Below, in pieces: positions 57,245 through 64,000 of a stretch of 64,000 nucleotides of DNA. Source of the stretch: Brachybacterium fresconis (GTDB taxonomy: Bacteria; Actinomycetota; Actinomycetes; Actinomycetales; Dermabacteraceae); NCBI RefSeq assembly GCF_017876515.1, contig NZ_JAGIOC010000001.1:4402001-4466000 (forward strand), in the 5' to 3' direction. Within the stretch, counting starts at the first letter, position 1; every line of letters starts with the position of its first letter. Below the pieces are notes generated by a model. That model saw only the letters and a program-made list of their open reading frames with translations, was not told the DNA's origin and did no database searches. A program made the translations under genes and the position numbers.

Positions 57245-58171
57245 TCAGACCCCCAGCACTCCGGAGATCAGCAGCAGCACCACCACGGTCCCGATGGTGG
57301 TGATCAGCACCGTGTCGCGGGCGAGGTTCTCCGCGGCACGGTACCGGGCCGCCGCCACATAGACGTTCTGGGCGGTGGGCAGGGCCGCCATCACCACCAC
57401 CTCGTACAGAGAGTGCCCCGTCAGCCCGAACAGCAGACCCACCCCGAGGGCGATCAGCGGCATCGCCAGCAGCTTCGCGCTCGCCGCCAGAGCGATCAGA
57501 CCGCGGTACCCGTCGTCCTTCGCCAGCGGCCGGGAGCCGTGCAGGGACAGTCCGTAGGCCAGCAGCATCGCGGGGATCGCCATGTCGGCCAGCGAGCGCA
57601 CGGGTTCCAGGGCAACCTCGGGGATCTGCACCCCGATCACCGTGAGGACGAGCCCGACGGCCGCGGCCACGATGGTCGGGTTCGCGCCGATGGTGCGGGC
57701 CACCCCGGCCAGGCCCATCGACTCCTCCTCGGTGCTCTGATGCAGGATGAACAGGTACAGGGGGTTGTACAGGGCCATCTGGAACAGGATCACGGGCAGC
57801 GCGTGGGAGATGTCCCCCAGCACGTAGGCGGCGATGGGGAAGCCCATGTTCGCGGCGTTGACGACGGAGCCGCTGATCGCGGCGATCAGCAGCTCGGTGC
57901 CGCGACGCCCCGTGAACACGCGCAGCACGAGCATCAGCAGGCCACCGGTGGCGAGGCCCGAGACGGCGGCCACCGCCATGGGGATCGAGAGCACCTCGCC
58001 GATGTCGGACCCCAGCAGTCCGATGAGCACCAGGGCGGGGGAAGCGATGAAGAACGTCGCCCGGTTCAGGACGTACCGACCGTGCGGGCCGAGGACGCCG
58101 ACGCGGCCGGCCACCCAGCCCACGGCGATGAGCGCCCAGACGATGAAGAAGCCGGATAGGACCCCGGTCAC
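57245..58171 (-). CDS. AEC-family (auxin efflux carrier) transporter
   Basis: A 308-residue membrane protein with ten predicted spans, first half GFFIVWALIAVGWVAGRVGVL, second half MAIPAMLLAYGLSL, the inverted-repeat pattern of AEC/BASS-type carriers. Bacterial members move malate, other organic acids or amino-acid analogues. Convergent with the ROK gene by 13 bases, upstream of panD on the same strand but separated by 115 bases. Confidence 0.88.
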   Translation of the reverse strand: MTGVLSGFFIVWALIAVGWVAGRVGVLGPHGRYVLNRATFFIASPALVLIGLLGSDIGEVLSIPMAVAAVSGLATGGLLMLVLRVFTGRRGTELLIAAISGSVVNAANMGFPIAAYVLGDISHALPVILFQMALYNPLYLFILHQSTEEESMGLAGVARTIGANPTIVAAAVGLVLTVIGVQIPEVALEPVRSLADMAIPAMLLAYGLSLHGSRPLAKDDGYRGLIALAASAKLLAMPLIALGVGLLFGLTGHSLYEVVVMAALPTAQNVYVAAARYRAAENLARDTVLITTIGTVVVLLLISGVLGV

Positions 58172-58286
58172 GGCAGGCGGCTGGGACGAGGACGTATCAC
58201 GGGCGGGATCCTATCCGCCGCGCGGGAAAGGGGCTTCCGATGTCCATGGGTTGCCGGGCAGGGGCCCGACGGGCGGGGCGTGGGCC

Positions 58287-58697
58287 TCAGCGGATCCCGC
58301 CGGAGGTGCGCCCGCAGAACTGATCGGGCATGCCCGGCACCGGTTCGGCGCCGTCGGCCCCGAGCGCGACGATGCGATTGCTCTCGTCGACGTGGACCAC
58401 GCGGGGGCGATGGGTGGAGATCTCGCTCTCGTCCAGCTGCCCGTAGGCCATGATGATCACGAGGTCGCCGGGGGCGACCAGGTGCGCCGCGGCACCGTTG
58501 ATCCCGATGACGCCGCTTCCGCGCGTCCCCTCGATCACATAGGTGACCAGGCGCTGACCATTGGTGATGTCGACGATCGAGACCTGTTCGTTCTCGACCA
58601 GCCCTGCGGCCTCCGTGAGTTCGGGGTCGATCGTCACCGAGCCCACGTAATGCAGGTCCGCCTGCGTGACCGTGGCCCGGTGGATCTTCGAAGTCAT
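58287..58697 (-). CDS. panD: Aspartate 1-decarboxylase
   Basis: A 136-residue pyruvoyl enzyme making beta-alanine for pantothenate. Self-cleavage would occur at G19-S20 in [10 protein letters not shown], yielding the pyruvoyl group; [12 protein letters not shown] and GINGAAAHL are conserved. The ATG at 58697 starts directly at the conserved [15 protein letters not shown] block. Other pantothenate genes are not nearby. Divergent from the DEAD-box helicase gene with 85 bases between. Confidence 0.95.
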   Translation of the reverse strand: MTSKIHRATVTQADLHYVGSVTIDPELTEAAGLVENEQVSIVDITNGQRLVTYVIEGTRGSGVIGINGAAAHLVAPGDLVIIMAYGQLDESEISTHRPRVVHVDESNRIVALGADGAEPVPGMPDQFCGRTSGGIR

Positions 58698-58782
58698 GAG
58701 AGTGCGCAACATCGTCCTGCCATTCTCCCACGTCCTGCATATGAGCGATGATGGGCGGGTCCGCATCGTCAGGAGGATCACC

Positions 58783-60438
58783 ATGCCCAAGGCCCGTCGC
58801 CGCTCCGCCCACAGCTCGGAGCGGTTCGAGGACATGGCACTGCCCGATGAGCTGCTCGGCGTCCTCGCCGAGCAGGGGCTCGCACGTGCCTTCGACATCC
58901 AGTCCGCGATCCTGCCCGACGCGCTCGCCGGACGCGATGTGCTGGCCCGCGCCGAGACCGGATCCGGCAAGACCCTCGCCTTCACGCTCGCGATGACCTC
59001 GCGCTTCCGGGGGCGCAAGGTGCACCGCAAGCGCCCCCTCGGCGTCGTGCTGGTGCCCACGCGCGAGCTCGCCGTCCAGGTCGTCGACACCATCCACCCC
59101 TTCGCCCGCGCGGTCGGGATCAGGGCACAGCTGGTCTCCGGCGGCATGAACATCGAGAAGCAGGCCGATGCCGTCGCCCGCGGCGTGGAGATCATCGTCG
59201 CCACCCCGGGCCGTCTGATCGATCTGGCCGAGCGCGGCGCCCTGCAGCTGGACCTGGTGGAGACCACCGTCATCGACGAGGCCGATCACATGGCCGATCT
59301 CGGGTTCCTGCCCGATGTGCGCGACATCCTGGCCGCCATCCCGATGGGGACGCAGAAGATGCTCTTCTCGGCCACCCTCGACGGGCAGGTCGAGGAGATC
59401 GTCGACGCCTTCCTGGTCGACCCCGTCAGCCACGAGACCACCCCCGTCGCCGCGGCGGTGACCTCGATGGACCACCACGTGCTCGCCATCGAGCCCTCCG
59501 CGAAGCGGGAGGTCACGGCGCAGCTGGCCGCGCGGGAGGGACGCACCCTGCTGTTCACCCGGACCCAGCTCGGGGCCGAACGGGTCGCCCAGGAGCTGGT
59601 GGAGGTCGGGGTGCCGGCGGCGGCCCTGCACGGGAACAAGCAGCAGGGACTGCGCACGAACGTGCTCGCCGGGTTCCGGCAGGGCGCCTTCCCGGTGCTG
59701 GTCGCGACCGACGTCGCCGCCCGCGGCCTGCACATCGACGACATCGGCATGGTCATCCACGTCGACCCCTCGGACGACGTCAAGGAGTACGTCCACCGCT
59801 CCGGCCGCACGGCCCGCGCGGGCGCCGCCGGCGTCGTGGTCACCCTCGCCCTGCCGCATCAGGTCTCCCGGACCCGCCGCGTCGTCGGCGAGGCCGGGGT
59901 CGAGGCCGGCTGGGCCGACGTCGCCGCGGCCGAGGAGCCGGCGCTCGATGAGCTCGGCGGCCGCGCCCCGGCGGGGGAGCCCGCCGAGGACCCGACCCTG
60001 GTGAAGTACAAGGGCGCTCCGCGCAAGCTGGACCTCACCCGCCGCGGCGGGGCGGATGCGCGCCGCGCCGACGAGCGCCGCGCCAACGAGGAGCGCAGGG
60101 CCTCCTGGGAGGAGGCTTCCGAGCCCGATCCCCGGGGCGCGCGCCCCGGGCGCGGTGGGGCGGGGCCCCGCCGTGGCGGGCCGAGCGGCGGCGGGGCCGG
60201 GTCCGGGAAAACTCGTTCCGGCAAGAGCGCCGCCGCACGGTCCGGTGCCGGCCCGCGCGGCGACGGCAAGGCCCCGGGCGGCAAGCGCGACGCAGGCGGC
60301 AAGGGCGGCAAGGGCGGCGCAGGCGGCCGGCCGGCCGCCGGCGGGCGGGGATCCGGCGGTGGCCGTGGCGCCGCCGGCGGTCGCCGCGGTGGTTCCGCCC
60401 CGCCGGGACGCGGCGGACGCCGAGGAGGTTCCCGATGA
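58783..60438 (+). CDS. DEAD-box RNA helicase with RGG-rich tail
   Basis: A 551-residue ATP-dependent RNA helicase. The Q motif ends at Q40, motif I is AETGSGKT at 57-64, motif II DEAD at 165-168, motif III SAT at 196-198 and motif [12 protein letters not shown] near 375. The C-terminus (about 440-551) is a low-complexity Arg/Gly/Ala/Lys tract, probably an RNA-binding or condensation tail, as in RhlE/CsdA-like cold-shock helicases. The ATG at 58783 follows AGGAGG. Its stop overlaps sdaA as ATGA. Confidence 0.94.
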   Translation: MPKARRRSAHSSERFEDMALPDELLGVLAEQGLARAFDIQSAILPDALAGRDVLARAETGSGKTLAFTLAMTSRFRGRKVHRKRPLGVVLVPTRELAVQVVDTIHPFARAVGIRAQLVSGGMNIEKQADAVARGVEIIVATPGRLIDLAERGALQLDLVETTVIDEADHMADLGFLPDVRDILAAIPMGTQKMLFSATLDGQVEEIVDAFLVDPVSHETTPVAAAVTSMDHHVLAIEPSAKREVTAQLAAREGRTLLFTRTQLGAERVAQELVEVGVPAAALHGNKQQGLRTNVLAGFRQGAFPVLVATDVAARGLHIDDIGMVIHVDPSDDVKEYVHRSGRTARAGAAGVVVTLALPHQVSRTRRVVGEAGVEAGWADVAAAEEPALDELGGRAPAGEPAEDPTLVKYKGAPRKLDLTRRGGADARRADERRANEERRASWEEASEPDPRGARPGRGGAGPRRGGPSGGGAGSGKTRSGKSAAARSGAGPRGDGKAPGGKRDAGGKGGKGGAGGRPAAGGRGSGGGRGAAGGRRGGSAPPGRGGRRGGSR

Positions 60439-61829
60439 GCATCAGCACCTTCGACATGTTCAAGATCGGCATCGGCCCCTCCAGCTCGCACACCGTCGGC
60501 CCGATGCGCGCCGCCGCGCAGTTCGCCCGCGAGGTCCTCGAGGACGAGCGGTCCGGACCGCAGGTCGCCGATGTCGCGGTGCACCTGTACGGCTCCCTCG
60601 CCGCCACCGGCGAGGGGCACGGCACCCTGGACGCCGTGGTGATGGGGCTCGAGGGCGCCGACCCCGAGGACGTCGACCCGATCGCCGGGCGCGAGCGGGT
60701 GGCACGGATCGAGGCCGACGGCGGGCTGCTGCTCAGCGGGACGCTCGAGGTGGGTCTGCGCCCCTCGACGATCGCCCTGCACCCGCTCACCGTCCTGCCC
60801 CAGCACTCCAACGGCATGACCTTCGTGGCCCTGGACGTCCACGGCGAGGAGGTGCTGCGTCGGACGATGTTCTCCGTCGGCGGCGGCTTCGTGGTCGACG
60901 AGGCCGACATGGACCAGTCCATCGCCGAGGTCGCGGCCGAGGGCCAGGGTCAGGCCGTCTTCACCACCGGTGACGAGCTGCTGCGGGTGTGCGAGGACCG
61001 CGGCATCTCCGTCTCCGAGGCGATGCTGCTGCGGGAGCGGCAATGGCGCAGCGACGAGGAGATCCGCGTCGCCGCCCTCGCGATCTGGCACACCATGAGC
61101 GACTGCATCGACCGCGGCATCCGCACCCCCGGGGTGCTGCCCGGCGGCCTGGAGGTCAAGCGCCGGGCGTCCTCCTGGCACGACGCGCTGAGCGCCGAGG
61201 ACCCGGTCCGCCTGCCCATGAACGCCTTCGAATGGGTCTCGCTGGCGGCGCTGGCCGTCAACGAGGAGAACGCCGCCGGCGGTCGGGTCGTCACCGCGCC
61301 CACCAACGGGGCGGCGGGCATCGTCCCCGCGGTGCTCCACTTCGCCACCACCTACATCGAGGGCGTCGATCCCGACGAGATCGCGGTGCGCTTCCTGCTG
61401 ACGGCCGGGGCGATCGGGTCGCTGTACAAGGAGCACGCCTCGATCTCCGGCGCGGAGGTCGGCTGCCAGGGCGAGGTCGGCTCGGCCTGCTCGATGGCCG
61501 CGGCCGCGCTGTGCGAGGCGATGGGCGGCAAGCCGGCACAGGTGGAGAACGCCGCCGAGATCGCGATGGAGCACAACCTGGGCCTGACCTGCGATCCGGT
61601 GGGCGGTCTGGTCCAGGTGCCGTGCATCGAGCGCAATGCCATGGCTGCGGTCAAGGCGATCACCGCGGCCCGCTTCGCGCTGCGCGGGACCGGGGAGCAC
61701 TTCGTCTCCCTGGACACGGTCATCGAGACCATGCGCCAGACCGGCGCCGACATGAGCGAGCGCTACAAGGAGACCGCGATGGGCGGGCTCGCCGTCACCG
61801 CGGTCCCGGTCAGCGTCCCGGACTGCTGA
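60435..61829 (+). CDS. sdaA: L-serine ammonia-lyase (serine dehydratase), iron-sulfur type
   Basis: A 464-residue enzyme deaminating serine to pyruvate. It is the fused form, with the beta domain first ([19 protein letters not shown], about 6-24) and the alpha domain after about 180. Cluster cysteines include those in [14 protein letters not shown] and [10 protein letters not shown]. Together with glycine cleavage in the same window it links serine/glycine turnover to pyruvate. Coupled to the helicase by a four-base overlap; its end overlaps the convergent AMP-ligase-like gene by 20 bases. Confidence 0.96.
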   Translation: MSISTFDMFKIGIGPSSSHTVGPMRAAAQFAREVLEDERSGPQVADVAVHLYGSLAATGEGHGTLDAVVMGLEGADPEDVDPIAGRERVARIEADGGLLLSGTLEVGLRPSTIALHPLTVLPQHSNGMTFVALDVHGEEVLRRTMFSVGGGFVVDEADMDQSIAEVAAEGQGQAVFTTGDELLRVCEDRGISVSEAMLLRERQWRSDEEIRVAALAIWHTMSDCIDRGIRTPGVLPGGLEVKRRASSWHDALSAEDPVRLPMNAFEWVSLAALAVNEENAAGGRVVTAPTNGAAGIVPAVLHFATTYIEGVDPDEIAVRFLLTAGAIGSLYKEHASISGAEVGCQGEVGSACSMAAAALCEAMGGKPAQVENAAEIAMEHNLGLTCDPVGGLVQVPCIERNAMAAVKAITAARFALRGTGEHFVSLDTVIETMRQTGADMSERYKETAMGGLAVTAVPVSVPDC

Positions 61830-62931
61830 GACGCACCTCGCCCGGCACCGAGTCCGCGCCGAGCTGATCGCGCACCAGGGCGCGCAGCTCCTCCGGGCCC
61901 GGAGCGAGGCCGCTCGGCATCCCGGGTGCGAGGGTCACCTCGGCGATCGTGCGGGAGCCCGCCCGCTCCCCGGGGACCATCCGCAGCTGCACGGCGGCGA
62001 TGCCGCGCTGGGCCCGCAGCAGCCGGGCCACGGCAGCGGGATCGGGGAGCATCCCGCCCGGGGAGGCGGCCCCGTCCGCCCGATCGGTCACCCGGACCGT
62101 TCCGTCGGGCTCGATCCGGCCCTGGTCGATGATCAGCGTGCGGCCCCGGGTGAACGGGGTCCGGGCCCGCAGCAGCCCGTCCTGTGCCCGCAGGCGGACG
62201 CCGCGCAGCGGTCTGCCGTCGACGGTCAGGGGCCCGGTCGCGGTGGTGCCGTAGACGTCGTGGACCCGCCCGGCGAAGTGCCGGGCGAGGTCCGCCCGCA
62301 AGGACTCGGGGAGCTGGTCCGTGCCGGAGATGATGCGGGGGATCCGCAGCGGTCGGCGGCCCCCGAACTCCCGGTCCGCGTGCAGGAGGTCCTCCAGGTG
62401 CACGGGCACCCCGGTCAGCAGCGCCGGGGGTGCGCGGTGCAGCAGGGCGATCCGCCGGGCCGCCGACAGGTGGGAGAGGTCCACCAGCGGCGCCCCCAGC
62501 GCGAGCGCCCCGAGGGCCACCAGCAGACCGTGCAGGTGCACGCCCGGAGCGGCGCTGGCCAGCCGTCGGCCGGGCCGCAGCCCGATGCGTCGCGCGAGAT
62601 CCGCCAGGGTGGCGAGCTGGGTGGCCGTCAGCGATCCGCGATGCAGCGTGCTGGCCCCGCCGACGGCATCAGGGGTGCGCACGTCGAGGGTCCCGTCGCC
62701 GGACAGCGCTGTGAGCAGCACCTGCCGCAGCGCGGCGTCGGGGGCCAGGGCGCGCAGACCCCGGGAGGGGGTGTGGCGTGCGGCGCGATCGGGACGGTGC
62801 GCGAGGAGGTGGACCTGGTCGAGCAGCTCCGCCGCCGTCAGCTCCCCGAAACGGTCGGTGAGCACCACGCGCCCGGGGCGCAGCGCGACCCGGGCCCGCA
62901 GGGCGGTGGAGGTCCGCAGCAGAGGGATCAC
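61810..62931 (-). CDS. Short AMP-binding (ANL superfamily-like) protein, possibly degenerate
   Basis: A 373-residue protein with an ANL ligase layout but about 130 residues short of a normal acyl-CoA synthetase. Recognisable pieces are [11 protein letters not shown] (A5 region), [20 protein letters not shown] (A7-A8 region) and a short C-terminal subdomain. The A3 phosphate loop (S/T)SGTTG is not apparent and I do not see the A10 lysine. It may have lost adenylation activity or act on an unusual acid. The start GTG at 62931 is tentative. It is divergent from acsA and overlaps sdaA convergently. Confidence 0.6.
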   Translation of the reverse strand: MIPLLRTSTALRARVALRPGRVVLTDRFGELTAAELLDQVHLLAHRPDRAARHTPSRGLRALAPDAALRQVLLTALSGDGTLDVRTPDAVGGASTLHRGSLTATQLATLADLARRIGLRPGRRLASAAPGVHLHGLLVALGALALGAPLVDLSHLSAARRIALLHRAPPALLTGVPVHLEDLLHADREFGGRRPLRIPRIISGTDQLPESLRADLARHFAGRVHDVYGTTATGPLTVDGRPLRGVRLRAQDGLLRARTPFTRGRTLIIDQGRIEPDGTVRVTDRADGAASPGGMLPDPAAVARLLRAQRGIAAVQLRMVPGERAGSRTIAEVTLAPGMPSGLAPGPEELRALVRDQLGADSVPGEVRLSSPGR

Positions 62932-62947
62932 AGCGACCGTCCCCCGC

Positions 62948-63067
62948 TCACCAGGAGCCGCGGCGGTACGCGCCGGGATGGAGCGAGGCGTCGCGCACCC
63001 CGAGCTCGTCGGCGGCGCGCTGGGGCCGGCCCGGCTCGCGCAGGGCGGTGGCGGGTTCTGGGACCAT
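62948..63067 (-). CDS. Possible 39-residue protein upstream of the AMP-binding gene
   Basis: An ATG-started frame of 39 residues, opening MVPEPATALREPGRPQRAAD and ending HPGAYRRGSW, with GAGGAG just ahead of the ATG (3-base gap, tight). Its stop lies 16 bases before the presumed start of the AMP-binding gene, so it could be cotranscribed or a leader frame. No family recognised; the small size makes it uncertain. Confidence 0.35.
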   Translation of the reverse strand: MVPEPATALREPGRPQRAADELGVRDASLHPGAYRRGSW

Positions 63068-63290
63068 GACTCCTCACGGTAGCGCCCCGACCAGCGCGGG
63101 CGCGGGACCGACCACGACGGGGACAGCGGGCACGACGGGACATCGGGGTGCACCGCCACGTCTCCCGATCCGCCGGTGATCTCCGGGAAGGGCGAGCGAT
63201 GGACGATGCGCGTGACGTGCGTCTCCTGCGATACGGTGAGGGAGTCCGCAACGCCCTGGTGGATCCGGGGCCCACCCAGCAGGAGTAGTG

Positions 63291-64000
63291 ATGTCCGACG
63301 ACGCCGCACCCGGGATCGAGAATCTCTCGCAGGAGACCCGCACGTTCTCCCCATCCTCCGAATTCGTCCAGAACGCGGTCGCTCGCCCCTCGCTCTACGA
63401 GGAGGCCGAGCGCGACCGGCTGGCCTTCTGGCGAGCGCGGGCGAGCCTGCTGAGCTGGAAGACCCCCTTCACCGAGACCCTCGACTGGTCGGATGCCCCC
63501 TTCGCCCGCTGGTTCGCCGACGGCACCCTGAACGCCGCCTACAACTGCGTGGACCGACACGTCGAGTCCGGGCACGGCGAGCAGGTCGCCCTGTTCGCCG
63601 AGTACGAGGACGGCTCCGACGCGACGTTCACCTACGGCGACGTCAAGGACGAGATCAGCAAGATGGCGAACGTCCTGACCGATCTCGGGGTCAAGACCGG
63701 CGACCGGGTCGCCATCTACATGCCGATGGTCCCCGAGACCGTGTTCGCGATGCTGGCCTGCGCCCGTCTCGGCGCCCCGCATTCGGTGGTCTTCGGCGGC
63801 TTCAGCGCCGACGCGCTGCGCTCGCGGATCGAGGACGCCGAGGCCCGCGTGGTCATCACGGCCGACGGCCAGAACCGCAAGGGCAAGCAGCTGCCGCTGA
63901 AGAACGCGGTCGACGAGGCGCTCGCCGGAGGCGGCGACAGCGTCGAGAAGGTCCTCGTGGTCCGCCGCACCGGCGGCGAGGTCGACTGGACCGAGGGTCG
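63291..64000 (+). CDS. acsA: Acetyl-CoA synthetase (partial, N-terminal 236 residues)
   Basis: The frame runs off the right edge. The start MSDDAAPGIENLSQETRTF and the segments LDWSDAPFARWFADGTLNAA, NCVDRH, DRVAIYMPMVPE and CARLGAPHSVVFGGFSADAL are those of AMP-forming acetyl-CoA synthetase, which would normally be about 650 residues. It makes acetyl-CoA from acetate. The ATG at 63291 follows AGGAG; a GTG one codon before it is an alternative. In other bacteria the enzyme is switched off by lysine acetylation and reactivated by sirtuins. Confidence 0.93.
   Translation, partial: MSDDAAPGIENLSQETRTFSPSSEFVQNAVARPSLYEEAERDRLAFWRARASLLSWKTPFTETLDWSDAPFARWFADGTLNAAYNCVDRHVESGHGEQVALFAEYEDGSDATFTYGDVKDEISKMANVLTDLGVKTGDRVAIYMPMVPETVFAMLACARLGAPHSVVFGGFSADALRSRIEDAEARVVITADGQNRKGKQLPLKNAVDEALAGGGDSVEKVLVVRRTGGEVDWTEG

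Overview
The window is very GC-rich DNA from an actinobacterium, most likely Micrococcales and plausibly a Brachybacterium or other Dermabacteraceae. The reasons are the dnaK-grpE-dnaJ-hspR operon with HAIR operators, two sugar ABC importers without their own ATPase, a leaderless-looking leader peptide, many GTG starts and many ATGA/GTGA overlaps. The genus is an inference from gene content; no search was run.

Layout. 1-3254: one end of a Tn7-like transposon on the minus strand (tnsA, tnsB and the start of tnsC) with repeated end motifs. It abuts the heat-shock promoter of dnaK. 3306-7858: dnaK-grpE-dnaJ-hspR with two HAIR sites. 7776-10970: two glycosyltransferases flanking a TVP38-type membrane protein, probably glycolipid synthesis. 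11225-13790: two tandem paralogous ATP-grasp ligases, candidates for D-amino-acid addition to the peptidoglycan bridge. 13871-20845: malE-malF-malG-alpha-glucosidase operon with a divergent LacI repressor. 20874-25378: trpS, an envelope protein, cysK-cysE. 25441-29127: sirtuin, aldo/keto reductase, arginine deiminase, acetyltransferase. 29375-35323: gcvT-gcvH-gcvP and a MetE-like protein. 35497-44824: mannosyltransferase-like GT4, small housekeeping genes, a tightly overlapping phosphatase-amidase-S4 chain, PrsW. 45001-47804: clpB with a third HAIR site. 47864-52394: a WXG-like protein and leuS, which has a Leu-codon leader peptide and an attenuator. 52440-57231: a second sugar ABC importer with a divergent ROK regulator. 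57245-64000: AEC transporter, panD, DEAD-box helicase, sdaA, a short AMP-ligase-like gene and the start of acsA.

Several circuits can be read complete in this window: HspR with its dnaK and clpB operators; the LacI and ROK regulators with palindromes overlapping the promoters of their transporters; and leucine-sensitive attenuation of leuS. Glycine cleavage (GcvTHP), serine deamination (SdaA), cysteine synthesis (CysE/CysK) and the MetE-like protein are linked through serine and one-carbon metabolism. Three different minisatellites sit directly behind plus-strand stop codons (grpE, trpS, GT4). The strongest candidates for something new are the leuS attenuator, the Tn7-like insertion at the dnaK promoter, the tandem ATP-grasp pair, and the internal start site in clpB.
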